From NCBI RefSeq assembly GCF_016801025.1, contig NZ_CP068983.1, positions 62,001-126,000 on the forward strand: DNA of 64,000 bases. Direction: 5' to 3'. The notes below the pieces were generated by a model that saw nothing but the letters and a program-made list of their open reading frames with translations, ran no database searches and had not been told where the DNA came from. This DNA comes from Paradevosia shaoguanensis. GTDB lineage: Bacteria > Pseudomonadota > Alphaproteobacteria > Rhizobiales > Devosiaceae. Shown here piece after piece: positions 29,119-38,755 of this stretch. The stretch's first letter is position 1. Each line of letters starts with the position of its first letter. Made by a program: the position numbers and the translations under genes.

Positions 29119-30954
29119 TCAGAAGTGCCAGATGAGCGGCACGTAGAAGACCGAGATGATGAAGAACCAGCCCAGGAGCGGCAGGCCGAGCTTCCAGTAA
29201 TCCCCGAAATTGTAGCCGCCCGGCCCCATCACCATGAGGTTGGTGGCGGTGGCGATCGGTGTCAGGAACGCCGCCGCCGCCGCAACGCTGGTGCTCATCA
29301 GCACCGGCCGCGGGGATATGCCCATGCTGGCCGCAGCCGCAACGCCGATCGGGATGATGATCAGGGCGGTAGCCGTGTTGCTGATCAGCTGCCCCAGGAT
29401 TGCGGTCAGCACGAAGAGGCCGGCGAGAAGCGCCATCGGCCCGGCCCCACCCAGCACATAGACCAGCGTTTCGGCGATGAGCTTGGCCGCACCGGTTTCG
29501 ACCATTGCGGTCGAGAGCGGCATCATGGCGCCGACGAGAATGACCGTCGTCCAGTTGATGGCGCGGAAGGATTGCTCGACGTTCAAGATTCCGCAGAGGA
29601 TCACAGCACCCGCAGCCAGCAGGCCGGCCACGACCGGCGGCACGATGCCGGTGGCAAGCACCACCACCATGGCCAGCAGGATGACGATGGCCTGCCGCGC
29701 GCCCGGCCCCATCGGCACCGCCTGGCGCCGCACGAGATCGGGCGAGCTGACGACCAGCACGTCGGGATCGTTGAGGTGGGTATCGAGCGCTTTCCAGGTG
29801 CCCTGCAACAGCAGTGTATCGCCCGCCTGCAGCGTGACCTCACCACCGCTGGCGGCGGGGTCTTCGGCGGTGATCTCGGTGCCGGTCCGGTGAACAGCAA
29901 GGATGATGAGGTCGCCGCTTTCCGTCAGCATGCCGGGGAAGACCGATTGCCCGATGAGCCCCGAGCGTGGCGGGATGACTACTTCGGCCAGCCCCGAGCG
30001 CTCGTTGAAAAGCGTCTTCTCGCCGCCGCCGCTATCCTGTTCGTCGCGGAAGGCGAGATGCGTATCCGCCGCCAGGATCGCAGCGGCCTCGGCCTCGCCG
30101 CGGATGAGCAGGTGATCGCCTTCGGCGATAGCGCGTCGGTGGAGCGGCTGGGCGGTGCTGCCCTCCTGGATGGCCACCAGTTGCACGCCTGAGCCAGCCG
30201 GCAGGACGAAGGTCTTGGGGTCGGCGCCGATGAATTGCGAGGTCGCCCGCACGCGCAGCAGGTGCACGCCGCTGGCGAGGCCATATTGCTCGACCAGCGT
30301 GCGGGCATGGCGGCTGAAATCGGCCGGCATGGTGGCGCCGTTCCGGTGCGGCAGCAAACGCTCGCCGAAGAAGATGATGATCGCCATCGATCCGATGAGC
30401 AGCGGCACGCCGGCCAGCGCGAATTCGAAGAAACCGAAGGTCCCGACGCCCGCATCGCCGGCCGCCTCGGAAACCAGCACGTTCACCGGCGAGCCGGTCA
30501 GCGCCAGCTTGGAGCCTGCATGGGCGGCGAAGACCAATGGAATGAGGAGCTGCGAGGAGAAGCGCTTGAGGCGCACCGCGATGACCACAACCACCGGCAA
30601 CAGCGCCGCAACGGCGCCGTTGACGCTGATGAGCGCGGTGAGCCCAGCGACCAGCGACATCGTGAGGACCAGAAGCCGCGTTCGGCTCTGCTCGCCGGCA
30701 AACCGGATCAGGAGTTGCCCGGCCCAGGCCGTTACGCCCGTGACCTCGAGGCCGACGCTGACGATGAAGAGCGTTGCGATGAAGATCACCGCCGGGTCGC
30801 CGAACCCGGCCATGGCCTGGTTGATATCGAGCACGCCGACCGCCCAGAGCGCGAGCGGGGTCAGCAGCGCGACAACGACGACCGGCAGCCGGTTGGAGAT
30901 GAAGAGAACGACGATTGCGGCAATGATGATCGCCGTCAGGACAATGGGGCTCAC
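29119..30954 (-). CDS. SLC13/DASS-family permease with internal TrkA-C domains
   Basis: 611 residues. Two hydrophobic transporter halves (about 1-195 and 410-611) flank a soluble middle region with two RCK/TrkA-C-like domains (about 205-390; for example PAGSGVQLVAIQEGS and QAGDTLLLQGTW). The SNTATALIIIPIG motif in the second half matches the sodium/anion binding hairpin of the DASS family. Such proteins export or import di- or tricarboxylates, sulfate or tellurite. Convergent with murQ and read toward it. Substrate not deducible. Confidence 0.88.
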   Translation of the reverse strand: MSPIVLTAIIIAAIVVLFISNRLPVVVVALLTPLALWAVGVLDINQAMAGFGDPAVIFIATLFIVSVGLEVTGVTAWAGQLLIRFAGEQSRTRLLVLTMSLVAGLTALISVNGAVAALLPVVVVIAVRLKRFSSQLLIPLVFAAHAGSKLALTGSPVNVLVSEAAGDAGVGTFGFFEFALAGVPLLIGSMAIIIFFGERLLPHRNGATMPADFSRHARTLVEQYGLASGVHLLRVRATSQFIGADPKTFVLPAGSGVQLVAIQEGSTAQPLHRRAIAEGDHLLIRGEAEAAAILAADTHLAFRDEQDSGGGEKTLFNERSGLAEVVIPPRSGLIGQSVFPGMLTESGDLIILAVHRTGTEITAEDPAASGGEVTLQAGDTLLLQGTWKALDTHLNDPDVLVVSSPDLVRRQAVPMGPGARQAIVILLAMVVVLATGIVPPVVAGLLAAGAVILCGILNVEQSFRAINWTTVILVGAMMPLSTAMVETGAAKLIAETLVYVLGGAGPMALLAGLFVLTAILGQLISNTATALIIIPIGVAAAASMGISPRPVLMSTSVAAAAAFLTPIATATNLMVMGPGGYNFGDYWKLGLPLLGWFFIISVFYVPLIWHF

Positions 30955-30985
30955 TGGGGCGACACTCTCAGTTCAGGCATGCGCA

Positions 30986-32197
30986 TCAGGCGTCGAGCGT
31001 CGCCAGCAGAATGGCGAGGCGGCAGCCCTTTTCGTATTCGGCGAGGTTCACGTATTCCTTGATCGTGTGGATCTCGGCCTGGCCGGCGCCGATCGTCACG
31101 GTCGGAATACCGTGCTTGTCGAGCCAGTTGGCATCCAGCCCACCATTGGAGAAGAGGTAGTTGGGCTCGATCCCTAGGGCTTTCAGCGCCCGCGTGGCGC
31201 GCTCGACGATCGGCGTGTGCTGGTCAAGCTCGAATGGCGGATAGGCCGTCACGTGCGAGAAGCGCACTTCGGCGCCCTGCCCTTCGTGATCGACGACGCT
31301 GGCCTTCGCGCGTCCGAACGCGGCCTCGTAACCTCTGGCAATCTCGGTGGCGAAGGCGGCATTGGGGCTGCGCGCCTCGCCCTTGATGAAGGCGTAGTCG
31401 GTGACGACGTTGGTCGCATCGCCCGCCGCCTTGCCGTCGCGACCGCCGAAGATGCCGACATTGCTGGTGCCGTTGCCTTCGGGCTTAGAGACCTTGCCGA
31501 ACCAGCCGGCGTTGCGGGCTTCGACGAGCCCGACCGCGCCGACCATCGTGGCGGAGATACCCTTTTCGGGCGCGACGCCGGCATGGGACGCGCGACCGGT
31601 GATCTCGACCTCCCAGTTCTCCTGCCCGACCGCTCCAACGATGAGCTCGGACGCCAGCTGGCCATCGATATTGACGCACATCTCGACGCCGCCGAGTTCG
31701 GCCGGGTTGAGCTCGCGGGCGCCATGGAGGCCGCTTTCCTCGCGTACGGTGAAGAGCAGCGTGATAGGCGGGTGCGGCAGGTTGTTCTTGAGCACAGTCT
31801 CTGCGACGACGACGAGCGCGGCGACCCCGGTGCGGGCGTCGCCACCCAGCGCGGTGGTTCCATCAGAGACGATGCGATCGCCTTCGCGGCGGGGTTTTAC
31901 GCCGGCGCAGAGCGGCACGGTATCGAGATGGGTAGAGAAGAGCAGCCGGGGACCCGGTCGCGTGCCCGGCAATTGCACGATGAGATTGCCGGTCTGCGTG
32001 GGCAGCGGGATGCGCTTGTTGGCGTCGTCGAACCGGATGGCTGACTCGGGCACACCGGCGGCCTTGAGCGCAGCGATCACGGCGGCGGCGATATTGGCCT
32101 CCTGGCCCGTGATGCCTTCCACCGAAAGGAAGTTCATCAGGTGGGCTTCGGCGGCTGCCACGTCGAGCGGGATAGCGGGAGCGGTCATCTGGTTCAT
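30986..32197 (-). CDS. M20 family metallopeptidase (PepT-like)
   Basis: 403 residues. Zinc-binding series: STHLDTVP with His90 and Asp92, GGDARTG with Asp120, the catalytic pair Glu153-Glu154 in REESGLHGA, and later His residues near the C-terminus (AEIHTIKEYV). An internal dimerisation domain occupies the middle. Cytoplasmic, probably an aminotripeptidase or N-acyl amino acid hydrolase. It lies 15 bp after an AbgT-type transporter gene, suggesting that imported aminoacyl compounds are its substrate. Confidence 0.88.
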   Translation of the reverse strand: MNQMTAPAIPLDVAAAEAHLMNFLSVEGITGQEANIAAAVIAALKAAGVPESAIRFDDANKRIPLPTQTGNLIVQLPGTRPGPRLLFSTHLDTVPLCAGVKPRREGDRIVSDGTTALGGDARTGVAALVVVAETVLKNNLPHPPITLLFTVREESGLHGARELNPAELGGVEMCVNIDGQLASELIVGAVGQENWEVEITGRASHAGVAPEKGISATMVGAVGLVEARNAGWFGKVSKPEGNGTSNVGIFGGRDGKAAGDATNVVTDYAFIKGEARSPNAAFATEIARGYEAAFGRAKASVVDHEGQGAEVRFSHVTAYPPFELDQHTPIVERATRALKALGIEPNYLFSNGGLDANWLDKHGIPTVTIGAGQAEIHTIKEYVNLAEYEKGCRLAILLATLDA

Positions 32198-32212
32198 CCG
32201 TTCCTGATTGGT

Positions 32213-33760
32213 CTAAACGCCCCAGGGCAGGCCGACTGCCTGCCAGATCGCGAAGAGCGCGGTCCACAGGATGAAGATCCAGGCCACATAGGGGAGCATG
32301 AGGGAAACGACGGTGCCTACGCCTGCAGTGCGGTCATAGCGCTGCACGAAGCCGACCATCAGCGCGAAATAGGCGTTGAGTGGAGTGATGGCGTTCATCG
32401 GGGAGTCGCCGACGCGATAGGCGGCAAGCACCGCTTCCGGCTCGACACCCAGCTTCATGAGCAAGGGCACGAAGACCGGGGCGAAGATGGCCCACTTGGC
32501 GATGGCGCCGGTCAGCAACAGGTCGATCACCGCCACCACGACGATGAAGCCGATCAGCAGCGGCAGCGCGCCGATATTGGCCGATTGCAGCCCGCCGCCG
32601 AGAGCGAGGGCCATGACCGTGCCGATATTGGTGTAGGTGAAATAGGCGACGAACTGGCTCAGCACGAAGAAGAGGAAGATCGTGCCGCCGAGGCCGGTGA
32701 CGGCCTTTTCCATGGCCTTGATCACATCCGTCAGCGTCTTCATCGTGCCGGCGCCGATGCCATAGGCCCAGCCCGTCACGAGGAAGATCAGGATGATGAA
32801 GGCGATGAGGCCGTTCATGAATGGCGAATTGCCGATGAGCTCACCGGTCTGCGGGTCGCGCAGCGGTCCCCAGGAGGGCAGCGTCAGCAGCGCGAAGACG
32901 ACGAGCAGGCCGATGAGGCCGAAGAGCGCGAAGCGCAGGCCGCGCGATTCCTCGGCAGAAAGCGTGTTGTCGCCGTCGCCGAGCGTGCCGTCGGAACGCG
33001 AGGGATCATAGGGCCCCAGCCGCGGCTCGATCATGCGGTTGTTGATGAAGGCGATGAGCACGGTGAGGAAGACCACCGAGACGATCGAGAACCACATGTT
33101 GGAGGCAAGGCCGATCGAAGCATTGGGGTCGACCAGTCGCGCCGCGTCGTTGGTGAATTCCACCAGCACCGCGTCGAGCGGCTTGATCAGCATGTTGACC
33201 GTGAAGGCGCCGGCAACCGAGGCGAAGCCGAGCGCGAGGCCGGCCAGCGGATTTCGGCCGACGGCGAGGAAGGCCACGCCGGCAAGCGGCAGCAGCACGA
33301 GGTAGCCAGCGTCGGCCGCGATGCTCGCGAGGATACCGACCAGCGCCAGGATGTAGGACAGCGCCCAGCCCGGCGCCACGGCAACGAGCTTGCGGATCAG
33401 CGCCGAGATCAGGCCCGATTCCTCGGCGACGCCGGCGCCGATCATGGCGCCGATCATGAGGCCCACGGCCGTGAACCCCATGAAATTGGGGATCAGCGAC
33501 TCGTACATGAAGCGGATGCCGTCGGCGTTGAGAAGGCTGCGGATGGCGGTCGAGGCCTGCTCGATCTCGTGCGTATCAGGGTTGATGCGCTCGAAGGTCA
33601 CGGCGGTGCCGAAGACCCCGAGCACGGCGGAAAGCACGATGACGATGGCGATGAGGATCAGGAAGATGATGACCGGATGGGGCACCATGTTCCCTACCCG
33701 CTCGACACCATCGAGGAAGCGCTGCATCAAGCTTTTCGAAGAAACGTCGGCAGACGTCAT
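32213..33760 (-). CDS. AbgT family transporter (p-aminobenzoyl-glutamate type)
   Basis: 515 residues, as for AbgT/MtrF (about 510). Around a dozen hydrophobic helices; NMVPHPVIIFLILI near the N-terminus and GDSPMNAITPLNAYFALMV near the C-terminus are family signatures. ATG 33758-33760 is chosen because AGGG lies 6 nt upstream and the length then fits; the 22 extra codons to 33826 lack support. Paired with the M20 hydrolase, it could import aminobenzoyl-glutamate or short acylated amino acids. Some AbgT members are drug exporters. Confidence 0.9.
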   Translation of the reverse strand: MTSADVSSKSLMQRFLDGVERVGNMVPHPVIIFLILIAIVIVLSAVLGVFGTAVTFERINPDTHEIEQASTAIRSLLNADGIRFMYESLIPNFMGFTAVGLMIGAMIGAGVAEESGLISALIRKLVAVAPGWALSYILALVGILASIAADAGYLVLLPLAGVAFLAVGRNPLAGLALGFASVAGAFTVNMLIKPLDAVLVEFTNDAARLVDPNASIGLASNMWFSIVSVVFLTVLIAFINNRMIEPRLGPYDPSRSDGTLGDGDNTLSAEESRGLRFALFGLIGLLVVFALLTLPSWGPLRDPQTGELIGNSPFMNGLIAFIILIFLVTGWAYGIGAGTMKTLTDVIKAMEKAVTGLGGTIFLFFVLSQFVAYFTYTNIGTVMALALGGGLQSANIGALPLLIGFIVVVAVIDLLLTGAIAKWAIFAPVFVPLLMKLGVEPEAVLAAYRVGDSPMNAITPLNAYFALMVGFVQRYDRTAGVGTVVSLMLPYVAWIFILWTALFAIWQAVGLPWGV

Positions 33761-33841
33761 GGCACACCCTGTACTCGGAAAAATCGTAAACGGTTGGCGG
33801 GCGACAACCTCAGAGTGAGAGGCCACCGCCCGAAGGGTCGG

Positions 33842-34117
33842 CTATTGCAGTATCCGCGCCTTCTGCGTGGCGAATTCCTCGTCGGTCAGGATGCCGGACT
33901 TGTGCAACTCGGCGAGTTTCTCGAGCTGGGCCATGGCTTCCTGCGTAAGGCCCGCCGGCGCGGGCGGCTCCTTGCCGGCGCCGGCCGCGTGCTTTCCTGC
34001 CTGCTTGGCGGCGACCTTGCCCGACACTGCCGTGGCGGTGCCGGCGATGACGGCGGTTCTCGCCATGGTTTGGGCTGTACGCCCGAGCAGGCCGGGACCG
34101 TTTCTCCTGGTGATCAT
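33842..34117 (-). CDS. small SHOCT-domain protein
   Basis: 91 residues: a basic N-terminus, an Ala/Gly-rich middle and a C-terminal SHOCT motif (about 60-91, LEKLAELHKSGILTDEEFATQKARIL). SHOCT domains are short oligomerisation tails found on many otherwise unrelated bacterial proteins. It follows the SH3-domain protein on the same strand by about 15 bp. Confidence 0.82.
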   Translation of the reverse strand: MITRRNGPGLLGRTAQTMARTAVIAGTATAVSGKVAAKQAGKHAAGAGKEPPAPAGLTQEAMAQLEKLAELHKSGILTDEEFATQKARILQ

Positions 34118-34132
34118 GGCGATACCCTCCTG

Positions 34133-34783
34133 TTAGCGGTGGACGCGGAACGAGCCGACATTGTTCTGGAGCATACGGTTGAGCACCGGCACGCTGCGCG
34201 AGAAGACGGAGCAGTTGAAGAAATTGCGCTGCGTGCAGACATCCACCGCCGTGCGGCCATCAATGCGGATCGACATGATCCGGCGACCCCACGAGCCCAG
34301 ATTGCGGTCGCTCTCGCCCGGACGGGCGCAGAAATTGGGACCGCGGAAATCTGCCCGCTCGAAGAAGCAGACCAGACGGTTGCCGCCACCACCTCCGCCG
34401 ATCGGCGGAATGATGACGCCGCCGCCACCTCCACCACCGCCCCCCGGGCGGCCGGTGTCGATGACCTCACGCAGGTAGTTGCGGGAGACCCAGCCGCTCG
34501 GGCCGGCATGTTCGATGAGGCACCAATTGTTCTGGCAGCGGTTGATGAAGACGCTGTCGCCGCGCTGGAGCACGTCGACCACGCGGTGATTGGTGCCCGG
34601 GCCCTGGCGAACGTTGACGTTTGCGGTCGCCACCGCGTTGCCGCGAACGGCTCCGCCACCGCCGCCCGGGTTGTCCGGAACGATGACGAATGGCTGCTGG
34701 GCCAGCGTAGCGCCGGCTCCCGCCAGGCCAAAGGCGAGTGCCGCAGCAAATGCGAGCGAGCGCATGACGTGCAACGAAATCAT
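34133..34783 (-). CDS. secreted SH3b protein with Gly-rich linkers and a crystallin-like C-terminus
   Basis: 216 residues from ATG 34781-34783, preceded by AAGGAGG. Signal peptide at 1-26; the mature protein opens with FVIVPDNPGG, a motif shared with the neighbour at 34794. An SH3_3 domain (about 40-100; NVRQGPGTNHRVVDVLQRGD) is followed by two poly-Gly stretches flanking VIIPPI and a C-terminal FFERADFRGPNFC module like a beta/gamma-crystallin-type or periplasmic inhibitor domain with several Cys. Likely a periplasmic or surface protein. Confidence 0.83.
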   Translation of the reverse strand: MISLHVMRSLAFAAALAFGLAGAGATLAQQPFVIVPDNPGGGGGAVRGNAVATANVNVRQGPGTNHRVVDVLQRGDSVFINRCQNNWCLIEHAGPSGWVSRNYLREVIDTGRPGGGGGGGGGVIIPPIGGGGGGNRLVCFFERADFRGPNFCARPGESDRNLGSWGRRIMSIRIDGRTAVDVCTQRNFFNCSVFSRSVPVLNRMLQNNVGSFRVHR

Positions 34784-34793
34784 GGTGGCCTCC

Positions 34794-35255
34794 TTAGATG
34801 CGGTTGGCGGTAAAGACCCTGCGGCCCTTGAACCGAACGGTGGGGTGATATGTGCAGCGCAGCGCCGCGAGGCGCGCCAGTTGTCCAAGCGGATTGAGCG
34901 AACGCCCGGTCGGCCGGCAATCCATGCTCGCCGCCTCCCAGGCCACGCCACCGCCGCAGGAGGCGCGCTGGATATCGACCATCACGTCGCGCCCGGAAGT
35001 CCACCAGGTGAGGCGACCGTCGCAGCGCACGCCGCCTCCGCGGATCTGGTAGGTGCCTCGGCGCTCAAGGCAGAATGTCAGGATGTAAGGGCCGTAAAGG
35101 GGCTGGTTGGCGCGATAGCAACCATAGACGCCGACACCGCCGGGATGATCGGGTACGATGACGAAGGCATTGGCATCCTGAGCGAGCGATGGGCCACTCA
35201 TGAAGCCTGCGAGAAGCATGGCTCCAGCAAGCAGGCGAGCGAGAGTCTTACGCAA
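34794..35255 (-). CDS. secreted Cys-containing protein, FVIVPD family
   Basis: About 153 residues from a TTG at 35253-35255 with GGAGGGG upstream; a GTG 15 bp further out would put the ribosome-binding site inside the gene. Signal peptide 1-26 ending in LAQ. The mature start AFVIVPDHPGG matches the neighbour at 34783. Five Cys follow in the mature protein. No known domain recognised. It starts just after the kdpE end and precedes the SH3b gene by 10 bp, so the pair is likely an operon of related envelope proteins. Confidence 0.75.
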   Translation of the reverse strand: MRKTLARLLAGAMLLAGFMSGPSLAQDANAFVIVPDHPGGVGVYGCYRANQPLYGPYILTFCLERRGTYQIRGGGVRCDGRLTWWTSGRDVMVDIQRASCGGGVAWEAASMDCRPTGRSLNPLGQLARLAALRCTYHPTVRFKGRRVFTANRI

Positions 35256-35363
35256 GTCGTTCCCCTCCACCGTTGTCGTGGAGGTACGTTACTCCGTTTC
35301 GCCGTCGAAAAAATTGGCTGGAAATCCACGAACTTGGCCAACCGTACCAAAGTGACCGTTCAG

Positions 35364-36062
35364 CTATTCGCCCGCGATAAGGCGGTAGCCGACACCCGGT
35401 TCGGTGACGATGAAGCGCGGTTCGGCAGCATCGTCGCCCAGCTTGTCACGAAGGTGGCCGACGGCGATGCGCAGGTAGTGCGTGTCCTCGAGGTGGGCCG
35501 GTCCCCACACCGTCGAGAGCAGCTGCCGGTGCGTCACCAGCCGACCGGCGAAGCGTGCCAGCAGCGCCAGCACGTCGAATTCCTTGCGCGTCAGCCGGAT
35601 CTCCTCGCCATCCAGCAGGACTTCGTGCCGCGCCAGGTCGATGCTGAGCTTGCCGGTGGTCAGAACCGAGCGCTCGGTCTCGGGTGACTTGCGGCTGCGC
35701 AACAGGGCGCGAAGGCGCGCCATAAGTTCGCCGGTGGCGAAAGGTTTGGTGACGTAGTCGTCGGCGCCGGCATCGAGGGCGGCGATCTTTTCGGTCTCGG
35801 CGTCGCGTACCGAAAGCACGAGGATTGGCACCTGCGACCATTCACGGATCGCCGTGATGACCGCCTTGCCATCCATATCCGGCAGACCAAGGTCAAGCAC
35901 CACGACATCCGGCGCCGAGGTGGCTGCCAGCTCGACACCCGCACGACCGCGCTCGGCCTCGATGGTCTCGAAGCCCGCGCTGCCTGCAACGATGGTGAGG
36001 AAGCGCCGGATGGGCGCCTCGTCCTCGATGAGCAGGATGCGATGCGGGGTTTCGTTGGTCAT
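35364..36062 (-). CDS. kdpE: KdpE response regulator
   Basis: 232 residues, OmpR/PhoB class. Receiver domain with acidic pocket (EDE at 13-15), phospho-acceptor Asp57 and Lys in KPF, then a C-terminal winged helix (about 135-230; HEVLLDGEEIRLTRKEFDVLALL). Overlaps the kdpD stop by 4 bp. It activates the kdp operon when phosphorylated; candidate sites are TTTACGC direct repeats at 43346-43362. Confidence 0.96.
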   Translation of the reverse strand: MTNETPHRILLIEDEAPIRRFLTIVAGSAGFETIEAERGRAGVELAATSAPDVVVLDLGLPDMDGKAVITAIREWSQVPILVLSVRDAETEKIAALDAGADDYVTKPFATGELMARLRALLRSRKSPETERSVLTTGKLSIDLARHEVLLDGEEIRLTRKEFDVLALLARFAGRLVTHRQLLSTVWGPAHLEDTHYLRIAVGHLRDKLGDDAAEPRFIVTEPGVGYRLIAGE

Positions 36063-38749
36063 TCTGCTTCCTGCGGTAATGCGGGCTGGGCAGCAAGCGG
36101 CAAAGTGATGGAAATCACTGCACCCTGCCCCGTCGGATTTTCATCCGCGCGCACCTTGCCTCCCATGGCCTCGACGAAGCCGCGGACGATGGCAAGGCCC
36201 AGGCCGGTTCCCGATGGCCGGCGGTCGCCCTCGGTGACGCGGTAGAAGAGTTCGAAGACTTTTTCGCGTTCAGCGGCAGGAATGCCGGGACCGGCATCGG
36301 CGACAGCCAACGTTACGTCGCCGCCTTTCGTCGAGCCGGAGATCAGGATTTCCGAGCCTGGCGGGGAGTATTTGGCGGCGTTTTCCAGCACGTTGGCGAT
36401 GGCCTGGGTCAGGAGCACCGGGTCGGCTTCCACGCGCGGCAAATCCCTTGGCAGATCAATGCGAACGCTGTGTCCCTTCAGCACGCGCTGCAAGTCGTGG
36501 CGAGCGGCGCCGACGACTTCGCGGAGCTCCACTGCAGTGCTGCGCGGCGCCAGGGCTCCGTATTCCAGCCGTGTCATGTTGAGAAGGTTCTGCACATAAC
36601 GATCGAGGCGACGGGCTTCATCGAGCGCCGTTTCCAGCAACGCCCGGCGATCTTCAGGGCGAAGTCCGGGTTCGCCGAGGCTGGAAATGGCGCCGATCAC
36701 CGAGACGAGCGGCGTGCGCAGGTCGTGGCTGAGCGAATTGAGCAGCGCCGAGCGCAGCTTTTCGCCTTCCGCCTGCACGCGGAGGTTTTCGAGGTCGCCG
36801 GCCATGCGCGTCCGCTCGACGGCAACGGCAACCTGATCCTCCACGGCCAATAACAGCCGCTTGGTTTCAGGATCCAGGCTCTTGCGGGCATCGCGGAACT
36901 GCACGCCGATGACGCCAAGCGGCTTGCCGGTGGCGAGGGGCACGAACAACCAATTGGAGGTCGGCAGCGTTGGCGTACCGGCGCCAGCCGGCTCGTTGTG
37001 CTCGAATGCCCATTGCGCCGCGCCGATGGCGCGGGCGTCGAGATGCTCTTCGATACTGGGATAGCCCTGCACTTGCTCGAGCTGGCCGCCCTCGCCCGGA
37101 ATGAGGATCAGCGAGCGGCAATCGAGCGTGGCGGCGATGTGGTAGGCGCCGGCATAGAGAACGTCGTCCGGATCGGTCTTTTCGGCGATCCGTCGCGCGA
37201 AGTCGTAGAGTGTTTCCGTGCGGCGCTGCGAGGCACGCATGAACTGCACCTGCGCCCGCAAGCGACCGGCGAGTGTGCCGGTGAAGATGGCGCCGACGAG
37301 GAAGAGGAAGATGGCCACCACATCTTCGACCTGCCTGATGGTGAAGGTGTAGAGCGGCTCGGAAAAGAAGAAGTTGTAGGCGAGGAACGAGATGAGGCTG
37401 GTTGCCAGCGCCGGCCGCAACCCATAGCGCGCGCCGACGAAGAGCACGCCCACAAGGTAGATCACTGCCAGCGAGGCCACCGGAACCGGATAGACCTCCT
37501 GGATCGCCCAGGCGATGCCGGTGGCGACGGCAGCGCCCGCTGCGCCGACTACGACGCCCCACCAGTTTATCGAGAGATCGATATGCGGCAGCTTGGGCGT
37601 CTCGGCCTGGCTGGTGCCGGCGACGACCGTCAACTCGAAATCGGTGGCCGCATCCAGAAGCTTGTCGGCAACTGCCTCGCGCAGGAAGTGCCAGAACCGG
37701 CGCGGCCTCGGCCGGCCGATGACGATACGCGTCACGTTGCGATGCCGCGCCAGATCGAGGATTTCGCCGGCGGCATTGCTTTCGGCGTGAATGGTGACGG
37801 TCTCGGCGCCGAGGCTTTCGGCCAGTTGCATGGCTTCGGCGATGCCGCGTTGCGCCACCTCGCCCATGGCCTCGTGGCGCGGCGTCACGACAGTGGCGAC
37901 CAGCCAGGGAATATTGGCGCGCTCGGCCATGCGCTTGCCGGCGCGCACGAGGGTTTTGGAGATCGGCGCCTCGTTGATGCAGACCAGCAGGCGCTCCTGG
38001 GTCGGCCACGGGCCACGCACCGCATTGGCCTGCATATAGGCCAGCATCTCGGCATCGACCCGGCTTGCGGCCGTCCGCAGCGCAAGCTCGCGCAAGGCGG
38101 TGAGATTGCCTTTGGTGAAAAAGTTCTCGAGGGCGCGACCGATATTGCCGGGCACGTAGACCTTGCCGGCCTTGAGGCGCGCGATCAGTTCCTCGGGCGG
38201 CAGGTCGATGATCTCGATATCGTCGGCGCGCCGCAGGATTTCGTCGGGCACGGTCTCCTGCACGCGGACGCCGGTAATGCGCGCGACGACGTCGTTGAGG
38301 CTCTCGATGTGCTGGACGTTGAGCGTGGTGGTGACGTCGATGCCGGCATCGAGGATCTCCACCACGTCCTGCCAACGCTTGAGGTGACGCGAGCCCGGGA
38401 CGTTGGTGTGGGCGAGTTCATCGATGATCGCAAGTTGCGGGCGCCGGGCCAGCACTGCATCGATGTCGAGTTCATCGAGCATCTGGCCGCGATATTCGAG
38501 GCGGCGGCGCGGTAGCTGCTCCAGCGGTTCGAGGAGCAGTGCGGTCTCGGCGCGCCCATGCGTTTCGACCAGCCCCACAACGACGTCGACGCCCGCGGCG
38601 CGACGGTTGTCGGCTTCCTGGAGCATGGCGAAGGTCTTCCCCACGCCGGGTGCGGCGCCGAGGAAGACCTTGAGTTTGCCGCGGCCCTCCTTGCGCGCTT
38701 CGCCAAGGAGGGCTTCGGGGGTGGGCCGTGCAGGTTCGACGATTGCCAT
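36059..38749 (-). CDS. kdpD: KdpD osmosensitive potassium-sensor histidine kinase
   Basis: 896 residues with the full KdpD layout. The cytosolic KdpD domain has Walker A GAAPGVGKT (31-39); then a USP-like domain (about 250-375), four membrane helices (about 395-490), a GAF region (about 520-650), the H-box SLSHDLRTPL with His675 and a HATPase domain with N and G boxes at the C-terminus. It phosphorylates KdpE under K+ limitation. It lies 6 bp downstream of kdpC, so sensor and pump share a transcript. Confidence 0.97.
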   Translation of the reverse strand: MAIVEPARPTPEALLGEARKEGRGKLKVFLGAAPGVGKTFAMLQEADNRRAAGVDVVVGLVETHGRAETALLLEPLEQLPRRRLEYRGQMLDELDIDAVLARRPQLAIIDELAHTNVPGSRHLKRWQDVVEILDAGIDVTTTLNVQHIESLNDVVARITGVRVQETVPDEILRRADDIEIIDLPPEELIARLKAGKVYVPGNIGRALENFFTKGNLTALRELALRTAASRVDAEMLAYMQANAVRGPWPTQERLLVCINEAPISKTLVRAGKRMAERANIPWLVATVVTPRHEAMGEVAQRGIAEAMQLAESLGAETVTIHAESNAAGEILDLARHRNVTRIVIGRPRPRRFWHFLREAVADKLLDAATDFELTVVAGTSQAETPKLPHIDLSINWWGVVVGAAGAAVATGIAWAIQEVYPVPVASLAVIYLVGVLFVGARYGLRPALATSLISFLAYNFFFSEPLYTFTIRQVEDVVAIFLFLVGAIFTGTLAGRLRAQVQFMRASQRRTETLYDFARRIAEKTDPDDVLYAGAYHIAATLDCRSLILIPGEGGQLEQVQGYPSIEEHLDARAIGAAQWAFEHNEPAGAGTPTLPTSNWLFVPLATGKPLGVIGVQFRDARKSLDPETKRLLLAVEDQVAVAVERTRMAGDLENLRVQAEGEKLRSALLNSLSHDLRTPLVSVIGAISSLGEPGLRPEDRRALLETALDEARRLDRYVQNLLNMTRLEYGALAPRSTAVELREVVGAARHDLQRVLKGHSVRIDLPRDLPRVEADPVLLTQAIANVLENAAKYSPPGSEILISGSTKGGDVTLAVADAGPGIPAAEREKVFELFYRVTEGDRRPSGTGLGLAIVRGFVEAMGGKVRADENPTGQGAVISITLPLAAQPALPQEAE

Positions 38750-38755
38750 CGCGTC

